Positions 25,158-32,004 of a stretch of 64,000 bases of DNA are shown in pieces. Made by a program: the position numbers and the translations under genes. The stretch is from Streptomyces hygroscopicus. Lineage in GTDB: Bacteria; Actinomycetota; Actinomycetes; Streptomycetales; Streptomycetaceae. Position 1 is the first letter of the stretch; each line of letters begins with the position of its first letter. Below the pieces are notes generated by a model. It ran no database searches. It was not told where the DNA came from and saw only the letters and a program-made list of their open reading frames with translations. Where the stretch lies: assembly GCF_026168105.1 (NCBI RefSeq), contig NZ_LBMW01000040.1, positions 1 through 64,000 on the forward strand, given 5' to 3'.

Positions 25158-25637
25158 TCAGTACTCCCCGTGGATCCCGGCGGCCAGATACCGGTCGTAC
25201 TGCGGCGGATCCCGGCGCACCACGTGCTCCACCCAGGCGTCGCGCTCGCACGCCATCGCCGCCATCTCCCAGATGCAGGCGGTCGCGTGAGCCGGTGCCT
25301 CGGCCCGGCGGGTCAGGTCCGACCAGTCGGCGAGCCAGGTACGGGTGTGCAGGATGAGCCGGTTGGCACTCCACCAGCCGACGACGACGTAGACGCCGTC
25401 CTCGTCCTCGTGGACCACGCTGAAAGCGTGCGAGGGCCCCTCGGCATACGGGGAGGGCAGACTGCGGCGCACCGCCTGACGGGCGAAGGCGTGCACTTCC
25501 TCGGGTGGCAGCTCGCGCAGCGCCGACACGGCGTACCGCTTGACCGTCCAGCCGTCCGCCTGTTCGTGATCCAGGGTGCGCACGGAACGAGGTGTGTAGC
25601 GAGTGGGGCGCACACCCACCTGTAATCCGGTGGTCAT
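25158..25637 (-). CDS. Uncharacterised 159-residue protein divergent from hydrazine operon
   Basis: I do not recognise a family. The protein is soluble. It has RSVRTLDHEQADGWTVKRYAVSAL near the N-terminus, then LPPEEVHAFARQAVRRSLP and a beta-rich VYVVVGWWSANRLILHTRTWLADW. The C-terminus has ACIWEMAAMACERDAWVEHV and ends in a tyrosine. The length and tryptophan-rich centre suggest a small alpha/beta fold. It shares a 126-bp divergent promoter region, containing a CACCGCTC..GAGCGGTG palindrome, with the cupin/MetRS operon, which suggests co-regulation. The ATG at 25637 is preceded by a GAGG site. Confidence 0.6.
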   Translation of the reverse strand: MTTGLQVGVRPTRYTPRSVRTLDHEQADGWTVKRYAVSALRELPPEEVHAFARQAVRRSLPSPYAEGPSHAFSVVHEDEDGVYVVVGWWSANRLILHTRTWLADWSDLTRRAEAPAHATACIWEMAAMACERDAWVEHVVRRDPPQYDRYLAAGIHGEY

Positions 25638-25680
25638 GGCCTCATGGTGGCATGTCCTCGCGAGCGGCCCAACCCTGTTC

Positions 25681-25699
25681 CACCGCTCCTCGAGCGGTG
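25681..25699. promoter_or_regulatory. Palindrome in divergent promoter of hydrazine operon
   Basis: CACCGCTC (25681-25688) and GAGCGGTG (25692-25699) surround CTC. The half-sites contain the CGAGCGGTG core seen in the other cluster palindromes but face outward. It lies ~65 bp upstream of the cupin start. Confidence 0.4.
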
Positions 25700-25763
25700 T
25701 CCGGGACGTTTCCCCCGACGGCCGCGCTGGGGCGCGGACAGGACTACCGGCTGGGAGCTGGCC

Positions 25764-26114
25764 GTGCAGACGTTCACCCTGGACGAAACGCAGCTGAGTC
25801 ACGAATACGGAATCGGCATCGGACGCTGGGAACGGTACGAGAAGACACAGCGGTTGCCGTTCGACGCCATGTGGTGCCGGATTCCGGCGCATTCCGAGAG
25901 TGCGCAGGACAACCATCCCGAGGTCGAACTCGCCATCGTCGTGGGCGGTACCGCCGTGTTCACGGTGGACGGCGAGGACATCACCGTCGAGCCGGGCACG
26001 GCCGTGCTGCTGTCGCCCGGGGAACGGCACGTCATCAAGGCGGCTGAGGACCCGGTCCGCATCCTCAGCGTCTACTGGCTGCCAGCCGCGTCCGGCTCCG
26101 GGGAGGCCCGATGA
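25764..26114 (+). CDS. Small cupin, hydrazine-synthetase cupin subunit (candidate)
   Basis: The 116-residue single-domain cupin has metal-site motifs HPEVELAIVVGG (H51, E53, E55) and PGERHVI (H89). In the s56-p1 pathway (Spb40) a cupin domain is fused to a MetRS-like domain and rearranges an aminoacyl ester of N6-hydroxylysine into an N-N linked product. Here the cupin is a separate gene directly before the MetRS-like gene, overlapping it by ATGA, so it is probably the split equivalent. The GTG at 25764 follows GGGAG. A generic cupin is the alternative, but the context is specific. Confidence 0.8.
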   Translation: MQTFTLDETQLSHEYGIGIGRWERYEKTQRLPFDAMWCRIPAHSESAQDNHPEVELAIVVGGTAVFTVDGEDITVEPGTAVLLSPGERHVIKAAEDPVRILSVYWLPAASGSGEAR

Positions 26115-27484
26115 CCGCGCCGGAGGCGCCCGGCCGCCGGGGCGTGACCGTGCTCCTGTCCCCGCCGCCCACCCCCAACGGCCCGCTGCACGTGGGGCAC
26201 TTGGCCGGACCCTATGTCGCCGCGGACGTGGCGGCCCGCGCCGCCCGGCTGCGCGGCGAGCGCGTACTGACCGTGTGCGGCCTGGACGACCACCAGAACT
26301 ACGTGCTCGCCAAGGCGCGGCAGCAGGGCACGAAGGTGCGCGAGGAGCGCGACGGGCACGCAACGCGGATCCGCGAGGTGTTCCGGCGGGCGGGGGTGCG
26401 GCACGACGTGTTCACCGACCCCCTCAGCGACGTGGCCTACCGGACCGCGGTGGCCGCCTTCCTGGACGAGCTGGTCACCGCGGGCACGGTTCCCGTGGCG
26501 GAGTGGGAGACCCCGGTGTGCCGCTCCTGCGACGGCGTCGCCCACCACGCCTATGTCGGCGGAGACTGCCCGCAGTGCGGGGCCGGCTCCGGCGGCGGCA
26601 CCTGCGAGGGCTGCGGCTGGTACACGCACGCCGGCAACCTGGTGGGGGCGCGGTGCACCCGCTGCGGGGAGGAGCTCACCGAGCGGCGTACGGTTCGCGG
26701 TCCCGTCCTGCCCCTGGAGCCGTACCGCGAGGGTCTGTGCCGCATCTGGGCCGCGGCCGACGCCTCGCCCGCGACCCGCGTGCTGCTGCGGCAGCTGCTG
26801 AGCCTGCCGGAGCTCCCCGTGGTCCCGCTCGACTACCCCACCGACTGGGGCATCGAGTCCGGTACGACACCCGGTCACCGCATCGACGTATGGGCCGAGA
26901 TGGCGCTGGGCTACCTGTACACCATCGGGCAGCGGATGCGGCCGGGAGCCTCCGGGATCGCCGGGCACGTGGCGGCCTGGCGGGACGTCGACGCTCTGTG
27001 GGCCTTCCTCGGCCGGGACAACACCTTCTACTACCTGGTGCTGTTCCCCGCGCTGTTCCTGGCCTGCGGGCTGCCGCCGGACGTGATGGGCGGCCTGGTG
27101 GTCAACGAGTTCTACCGGCTGTCCGGCCTGAAGTTCTCCACCAGCCGAGGCCATGCCGTGTGGGCGCACGAACTGCTCGAGCGGGAGGACTCCCGGGCGC
27201 TGCGGGCATTCCTGTGCTGGGACCGGCCCGCCCCGCACGCCACCAACTTCACCCCGGAGCGCCATCACGCCCTGACCGCGGGCTGGGACCTCGACACCCC
27301 GGCCGGCACGGAGCCGGAGTATGCGGTCGAACGGGAACGTGCCGCACGGGCTTTGACGCTGGAGCACTTCGACGCCGCGCTCGCCGCCCGGATCCTGCTG
27401 CGCCCGGGCGGCGATCCGCAGCTGCGGGGCGCGCTCACCGGCACGACCGGCGCACCGGCCCCGGAAGGAGTGCCCGGGGCATGA
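26111..27484 (+). CDS. Methionyl-tRNA-synthetase-like enzyme, hydrazine synthetase partner
   Basis: The 457-residue class I synthetase-like protein has an HVGH (HIGH) motif at residues 27-30 and KFSTS in place of KMSKS at 341-345. Between them are two zinc knuckles (C137/C140/C153/C156 and C165/C168/C182/C185). The C-terminal anticodon-binding part is short compared with true MetRS (~540+ residues), so tRNA charging is unlikely. In Spb40-type enzymes this domain activates an amino acid (glycine in s56-p1) with ATP and esterifies it to N6-hydroxylysine. The 4-nt overlaps with cupin and oxidase genes place it in the middle of a tight operon. The amino acid used here cannot be read from sequence. 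Confidence 0.87.
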   Translation: MTAPEAPGRRGVTVLLSPPPTPNGPLHVGHLAGPYVAADVAARAARLRGERVLTVCGLDDHQNYVLAKARQQGTKVREERDGHATRIREVFRRAGVRHDVFTDPLSDVAYRTAVAAFLDELVTAGTVPVAEWETPVCRSCDGVAHHAYVGGDCPQCGAGSGGGTCEGCGWYTHAGNLVGARCTRCGEELTERRTVRGPVLPLEPYREGLCRIWAAADASPATRVLLRQLLSLPELPVVPLDYPTDWGIESGTTPGHRIDVWAEMALGYLYTIGQRMRPGASGIAGHVAAWRDVDALWAFLGRDNTFYYLVLFPALFLACGLPPDVMGGLVVNEFYRLSGLKFSTSRGHAVWAHELLEREDSRALRAFLCWDRPAPHATNFTPERHHALTAGWDLDTPAGTEPEYAVERERAARALTLEHFDAALAARILLRPGGDPQLRGALTGTTGAPAPEGVPGA

Positions 27485-28578
27485 GAATCTGCGTCGTGGG
27501 CGCCGGTCTGGCGGGAACGCTGCTCGCCTGGCGGCTTGCCGCGCACCCCGAAGTCCGGGTGACACTGCTGGCCGACAGCACCCGGCACGACGCGACCGCG
27601 GCGTCCGGCGGACTGGTGCGCGCCTTCGAACGCGACCCGGACACGGCCCGGCTGTCCGCGCTGAGCCTCGCCGAACTGCGGTCCGGCCGGGTGCTGCGGG
27701 AGTGGGCCGGCTACCGCCCCGGCACGTCCCTGTACGTGCTGGCCGACGGAGGCCGCCAAGGCCCCGGGCTCGCCGCCCTGCCCCCGTCCGCCGAGCTGCT
27801 CCAACCTCCGCGACTGGCCGCCGAGTTCGGATTCCGCAGGCTTCCCGAGGGCGCCGTGGGAGTGCTCGAACACAGCGCCGGGCACATCTCCCCGGACGGT
27901 CTGCGCCGGGCGGTCCTCGCCGACCTCGCCGCCCGCGGGGCGGCCGTACGCATGGGCCGGCTGCGCGCGCTGACCGCCGTCGACGGCCCGGAGGGCACCC
28001 TGCACTACCGGACCGGCACCGGGCCCGGCACGGCCGACGCCCTGGTGCTGGCCACCGGCGCCTGGACCGCACGTCTGCTGCACTCCCTTGGCTTCGCGGC
28101 GGACGCTGCCCGGTGGCGCACCAAGGTCATCCAGTGCGCCGTCCACCACGCCGGCGGGCTGCTGCCTCCGGCGTTCGTGGACGAGACCACCGGGCTGTAC
28201 GGCCGTCCCGCCGGCCCCGGCCGGATGCTGCTCGGCCTGCCCACCGAGCGCTGGGGGGCCGGACCCGGCACCGCCCGCTTCCTGGGCCGGGAGGAGAGCG
28301 CGGTCCGCGCGGCGGCCGCCCGGCGGCTGCCCGGCCTGTCCCTGGGGCGCGTGCTGCGCACCGTCGTCGCCGTGGACTCCTACGGCCCGGCCGGTCGGCT
28401 CGGCCTTGTGCCTGTCCCCGGCGGGCCCGGGCGGCTGTTCGCGTTCACCGGCGGCAGCGGCGGCTCGGCGAAGCTCGCGCTCGCCGCCTCCCGGGAGGCC
28501 GCCGACGGCCTCCTGGCCCGGCTCGCCCACCCCGTCCCCGTCCCGAGCACCGCCAGTACACGGAGGGAAACGTCATGA
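27481..28578 (+). CDS. FAD-dependent glycine/D-amino-acid-oxidase-like enzyme
   Basis: The 365-residue flavoprotein of the DAO superfamily has VVGAGLAGTLLAWRL (residues ~5-19), a GGLVRAF segment, ALVLATGAWT near residue 190 and the C-terminal FTGGSGGSAKLA FAD-phosphate loop. In the s56-p1 pathway a DAO-like flavoenzyme oxidatively cleaves the lysine-amino acid hydrazine, giving a hydrazino acid plus aminoadipate semialdehyde. Position (ATGA overlaps on both sides, directly after the MetRS-like gene) supports the same role here. The start ATG at 27481 is fixed by the overlap. Confidence 0.83.
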   Translation: MRICVVGAGLAGTLLAWRLAAHPEVRVTLLADSTRHDATAASGGLVRAFERDPDTARLSALSLAELRSGRVLREWAGYRPGTSLYVLADGGRQGPGLAALPPSAELLQPPRLAAEFGFRRLPEGAVGVLEHSAGHISPDGLRRAVLADLAARGAAVRMGRLRALTAVDGPEGTLHYRTGTGPGTADALVLATGAWTARLLHSLGFAADAARWRTKVIQCAVHHAGGLLPPAFVDETTGLYGRPAGPGRMLLGLPTERWGAGPGTARFLGREESAVRAAAARRLPGLSLGRVLRTVVAVDSYGPAGRLGLVPVPGGPGRLFAFTGGSGGSAKLALAASREAADGLLARLAHPVPVPSTASTRRETS

Positions 28579-29957
28579 GCGCCGACGTGCGCAGCACGCT
28601 GGAGGCCGCCTGCCCCGGTCGGGTGGTCACCCCGGAGCACCCCGCCTACGACCGGGTGCGGCTGTTGTTCAACGGAGCACACGACCACCACCCGGTGGCC
28701 GTCTGCCTGCCCCGCGACACCGCCGAGGTGCGGGCCGCGGTTCTGGCCGCCCAGGAGACCGGCCTGCCCGCCGCGATACGCGGCGGAGGACACAACGTGG
28801 CGGGCGCCGGGTCCGTCGACGGCGGTGTGGTGATCGACCTCCGGCTGCTGAACGGGGTGAGCGTGGACCCCGCCGCCCGGACCGCGCGTGTCGGCGGCGG
28901 GGCCATCTGGGCCGATGTCGACCTGGCCGCCGGGACCCATCAACTGGCCACGACCGGCGGCACGTTCGATGACACCGGTGTGGGCGGTCTCACTCTGGGC
29001 GGCGGGATCGGCCACCTGATGGGGCGTTACGGCCTCACCTGTGACAACGTCCTGTCGTACGAGCTGGTCACCGCGTCCGGCGAGATACTCACGGTGTCCC
29101 CCGAAACGCATCCGGAGATCGACTGGGCCCTGCGGGGCGCGGGCCACCACTTCGGCGTCGTCACCGAGTTCACCTTCCAGCTGCACAGCGTCCCGCTCGT
29201 GCACGGCGGCTACGTCGCCTACCCCGCCGAGGATCCGGCCGCCGCCATCGGGTTCTTCCGGGACCTGATGCAGGAGGCGCCGGACGACCTGACCTGCACT
29301 CTGCTCCTCGAGCGGTACGGACCGCTGCAGGAGCCCGGGGCCGTGATGAGCGTGTGCTACTCGGGAGACGACCCGGAGTACCCGGCGGTGCTCGACAAGG
29401 CGCTGCGCGCCACTCTCACCCCGCTGGCCTGGCACATCGGGGAGCGCTCGTACGTGTCCATGCAGCAGTGCCTGGGGCGGCTGCCGTTCGGGCTGCGGCA
29501 CTACTGGAGCGCGCGCATGGTCGACGGGCTGCCCGACGCATTCGTCGAGGGGCTGGCGGAGCGGTTCCGCGCGGCGCGGATCACCGACCCCTGCAACGAC
29601 ACCATCCTGATCGAGCCCATCCACGGCGCGGTGCGCGGCGGCGCCCGCGTGCCCGGTGTGGTGCCCTTCCGCTCGGCCCGGTTCAACGTCACCGGCATGG
29701 CCATCTGGGACGCCGGGCTGTCGGCGGCCGACGCCGAGCAGCGCGAGTGGGCCAGGTCGGTTTCGCAGCTCGCGGAGCCGTACAGCAGCTGGGGCGAGGG
29801 GTACCTCAACTACGCGGACCGGGACGGGCTCAGCGCCGACCGCGGACAGCAGACCTACGGGCCGGAGAACTTCGCACGGCTGCTCCGTCTCAAGCAGCGG
29901 CTCGACCCGGACGGCTTCTTCCGCTCGGGCTACGCGCTGACGGGCACGGCCCGATGA
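28575..29957 (+). CDS. Covalent-FAD oxidase (berberine-bridge/6-hydroxynicotine oxidase type)
   Basis: The 460-residue protein has a PCMH FAD domain: IRGGGHNVAG with the histidine for 8-alpha linkage (near residue 71), then GGTFDDTGVGGLTLGGGIGHLMGRYGLTCDNV. The usual second anchor cysteine (GxCxxVG in doubly linked enzymes) is threonine/phenylalanine here, so attachment is probably through histidine only. The C-terminal YLNYAD motif and RLKQRLDPDGFFR are typical of the BBE-like end. It would oxidise a C-N, C-O or N-N bond with O2. A natural role is dehydrogenation of a hydrazine or a late aromatic intermediate. Confidence 0.85.
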   Translation: MSADVRSTLEAACPGRVVTPEHPAYDRVRLLFNGAHDHHPVAVCLPRDTAEVRAAVLAAQETGLPAAIRGGGHNVAGAGSVDGGVVIDLRLLNGVSVDPAARTARVGGGAIWADVDLAAGTHQLATTGGTFDDTGVGGLTLGGGIGHLMGRYGLTCDNVLSYELVTASGEILTVSPETHPEIDWALRGAGHHFGVVTEFTFQLHSVPLVHGGYVAYPAEDPAAAIGFFRDLMQEAPDDLTCTLLLERYGPLQEPGAVMSVCYSGDDPEYPAVLDKALRATLTPLAWHIGERSYVSMQQCLGRLPFGLRHYWSARMVDGLPDAFVEGLAERFRAARITDPCNDTILIEPIHGAVRGGARVPGVVPFRSARFNVTGMAIWDAGLSAADAEQREWARSVSQLAEPYSSWGEGYLNYADRDGLSADRGQQTYGPENFARLLRLKQRLDPDGFFRSGYALTGTAR

Positions 29958-30361
29958 ACCGCGCCGCGCATCCGGCCGGCGCTCTCTACGACGGCCGGAC
30001 CTTCCGTTCCACGGCCCCCGAGACAGCCTCGGGCGGGTCGGGCCCCGCGCGCAGCCCCGTGGGCAGCTACCACCAGCACGGCGACCTGGTGTGGGCGGAG
30101 TTCTCCGGCGGCGCGGTGCGCGAGGGCCGGCTGGTCGGCCGCTGCGGCGCCGACGGGGTCATCACCGCGGCCTACTGCCAGGTGCTCGACGGTGGCGAGG
30201 TGGTCTCCGGGCAGTGCGTCAGCCGTCCGGAGCGGCTGCAGGACGGCCGACTGCGGCTGCGCGAGGAGTGGTGCCGGGCGGACGGCTCGCGCGGCACCTC
30301 GTTCATCGAGGAAGTCGCCGAGGAAGCCGCCGAGGAGGCCATCGAGGGGGTACGGACATGA
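29954..30361 (+). CDS. Small lipocalin-like beta-barrel protein of unknown function
   Basis: The 135-residue protein belongs to a widespread small family that I recall being misnamed N-acetylglutamate synthase. Its signature is YDGRTFRS, then SYHQHGDLVWAEFSGGAVREGRLVG, a cysteine-containing GQCVSRPERL and LRLREEW, all consistent with a short up-and-down beta barrel. The C-terminus has an unusual Glu/Ala-rich tail (EEVAEEAAEEAIE). It overlaps neighbours by ATGA on both sides, so it is co-translated with the oxidase and SDR. It might bind a hydrophobic intermediate. Function is not known. Confidence 0.7.
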   Translation: MNRAAHPAGALYDGRTFRSTAPETASGGSGPARSPVGSYHQHGDLVWAEFSGGAVREGRLVGRCGADGVITAAYCQVLDGGEVVSGQCVSRPERLQDGRLRLREEWCRADGSRGTSFIEEVAEEAAEEAIEGVRT

Positions 30362-31044
30362 CGCAACCGCAGCGCACGGCCTTGGTGACCGGGGCCAACC
30401 GGGGCCTCGGCCTCGCGGTGGCCGCGGACCTCGCGGCCCGCGGACACCGCGTGCTGCTCGGGACTCGCGACCCGAAGGCCGCGGAAGAGGCGGCCGCGCA
30501 ACTCCCCGGCGAGACGACGGCGATCGAGCTGGACGTCACCGATCCGGGCTCGGTGCGCGCCGCCGCCGCGTCGGCCGGTGCGGTCGACATCCTCGTCAAC
30601 AACGCCGGTGTCCTGCTGGACTGGGACGCCGCCCCCTCCCGTGTCGACCTGGAACTGGTGGGCCGGAGCCTGGAGGTGAACCTGCTGGGCGCCTGGCGGA
30701 CGGCCCAGGCGTTCCTGCCGGGCATGGTGGCCCGCGGATGGGGGCGCGTGGTCAACATCTCCAGCGGGGCCGCCTCGTTCGCCTACGGTCCGGCCCCCCA
30801 GTGCCCGGGCTACACCGCGTCGAAGGTGGCGCTCAACGCGCTGACCACGATGCTTGCGCAGGAGACCAAGGGGACGGGGGTGCTGGTGAACTCCATCAAC
30901 CCCGGCCTGGTCCGCACCCGGATGCAGCCGCAGGCGGAACAGACCCCCGAGGAAGCGGCCCGCCACATCGCCGACGCCGCGACGCTTCCGGACGACGGAC
31001 CCACCGGCGTGTTCCTGCGCCGGGACACGGTCATCGACTGGTGA
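30358..31044 (+). CDS. Short-chain dehydrogenase/reductase, last gene of hydrazine operon
   Basis: The 228-residue SDR has TGANRGLGLAVA (residues ~11-22), DVTDPGSV, LVNNAGVL, NISSGAASFAY and the YTASK catalytic pair, with a carbonyl-reductase-like short C-terminus. It is NAD(P)H-dependent and would reduce a carbonyl, hydrazone or imine. The ATG at 30358 overlaps the previous stop. A very strong hairpin follows at 31059, so this ends the six-gene unit that began with the cupin. Confidence 0.87.
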   Translation: MTQPQRTALVTGANRGLGLAVAADLAARGHRVLLGTRDPKAAEEAAAQLPGETTAIELDVTDPGSVRAAAASAGAVDILVNNAGVLLDWDAAPSRVDLELVGRSLEVNLLGAWRTAQAFLPGMVARGWGRVVNISSGAASFAYGPAPQCPGYTASKVALNALTTMLAQETKGTGVLVNSINPGLVRTRMQPQAEQTPEEAARHIADAATLPDDGPTGVFLRRDTVIDW

Positions 31045-31058
31045 GGCACGCGGAAGAC

Positions 31059-31102
31059 GCCGAGGGCTCGGCCTCCCCGATCGGGGAGGCCGAGCCCTCG
31101 GC
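31059..31102. terminator. Very strong hairpin terminator
   Basis: A perfect 20-bp stem (31059-31078 with 31083-31102) with a GATC loop lies 15 bp after the SDR stop and 40 bp before the end of the convergent TenA-like gene. Confidence 0.85.
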
Positions 31103-31141
31103 GCGAGCGGCCGGTGCCGGGCCCGCCGGCACTGCCGCCCT

Positions 31142-31825
31142 TCAGTGGGCCGCCGAACCCGTCGGCCAGCCGGCCCGGGTCCAGGCGGCCTCGGTGACGG
31201 TGATGGTGTAGCGCAGCCCGGCGGCGAAGTACTCGAGGAGTTCGGCGCGGCCGGGCCGGGCCATCAGCTCACCGAGTTCGTCGTAGGCCTCCACCAGGTC
31301 GGACACGGTCTGCGCGTAGCCCGGGCCGGGGTGGTAGGCATCGATCCAGGCGCCGTAGCGCGAGCCCGGCTCCCGGCGCCTGCGCAGGTCGTCGCTGGTG
31401 AGCTGGTGGAACCACGCCAGCGGCAGCAGCGCGCCCATGCCCGCGGCCACCGTGCTGGCCGTCGCCGCGTGCAGGAACATGGTGTGTGCATGGGTGGCCG
31501 GAGCGACGGTCGCCCCGGAGTCGGCCTGCGGCAGGCCGAGTTCGGCACTCAGACCGTTGTGGGCCTCCAGCAGCCCGTCCCGGGCCTGGACGGTGCCGGC
31601 CGCCGCGTTGGCCAGCAGGGCCACATGACGGTCCCAGCGGGTGGCCGCGGCGGTGCGGGCCAGCGCGCGGGCATAGGCGGGCAGCAGGTGGACGGCGCTC
31701 TGCTCGACGAAGGTCGTCAGGGACCTGGCGGGCAGCGAGCCGTCCCGCAGGGCGGTCCAGAACGGGTGCTCGAGGGTCTCCTTCCAGACGGGTTCCGCCA
31801 GTTGCTTCAGTTCCTCGTGCAGCAC
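31142..31825 (-). CDS. Second TenA/PqqC-fold protein, more diverged
   Basis: The 227-residue protein is homologous to the one at 17269: HPFWTALRDGSLPARSLTTFVEQSAVHLLPAY against HPFYRGLADGTLPGAALSHFLQQDHWHVLPAY. The active-site aspartate is serine (S43) and the thiaminase cysteine is leucine (L136); E212 remains. It is therefore unlikely to bind thiamine as TenA does. The GTG at 31825 follows AAAGGAG. It is divergent from the MMPL transporter gene with a candidate palindrome between them. Two cysteine-less TenA-like proteins in one cluster suggest a shared non-thiamine function, perhaps as a heteromer. Confidence 0.7.
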   Translation of the reverse strand: MLHEELKQLAEPVWKETLEHPFWTALRDGSLPARSLTTFVEQSAVHLLPAYARALARTAAATRWDRHVALLANAAAGTVQARDGLLEAHNGLSAELGLPQADSGATVAPATHAHTMFLHAATASTVAAGMGALLPLAWFHQLTSDDLRRRREPGSRYGAWIDAYHPGPGYAQTVSDLVEAYDELGELMARPGRAELLEYFAAGLRYTITVTEAAWTRAGWPTGSAAH

Positions 31826-31885
31826 GACGGTGCTCCTTTGCGTCTCACGGGCGTCGACGGGCGTGCCCGGCAGGATCCGGGACCC

Positions 31886-31935
31886 CTCTGGAGTGCTGCT
31901 GGAGGGCGTGGAGTTCGGCCCGAGCACCGCTCGAC
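31886..31935. promoter_or_regulatory. Candidate cluster-wide palindrome, copy 6
   Basis: The left arm CTCTGGAGTGCTGCTGGAGG (from 31886) and the right arm, read on the minus strand, GTCGAGCGGTGCTCGGGC (ending 31935) span 50 bp, like the copies at 13242 and 21402. It lies between the divergent TenA-like and MMPL genes, ~70-120 bp from the latter's start. Confidence 0.4.
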
Positions 31936-32004
31936 GGGTACGCCAGCGCGGCACCACCGCGATCTGCCGTCATTGGGGCCCGCTCGTCTAGCAAGGAGGC
32001 ACAT

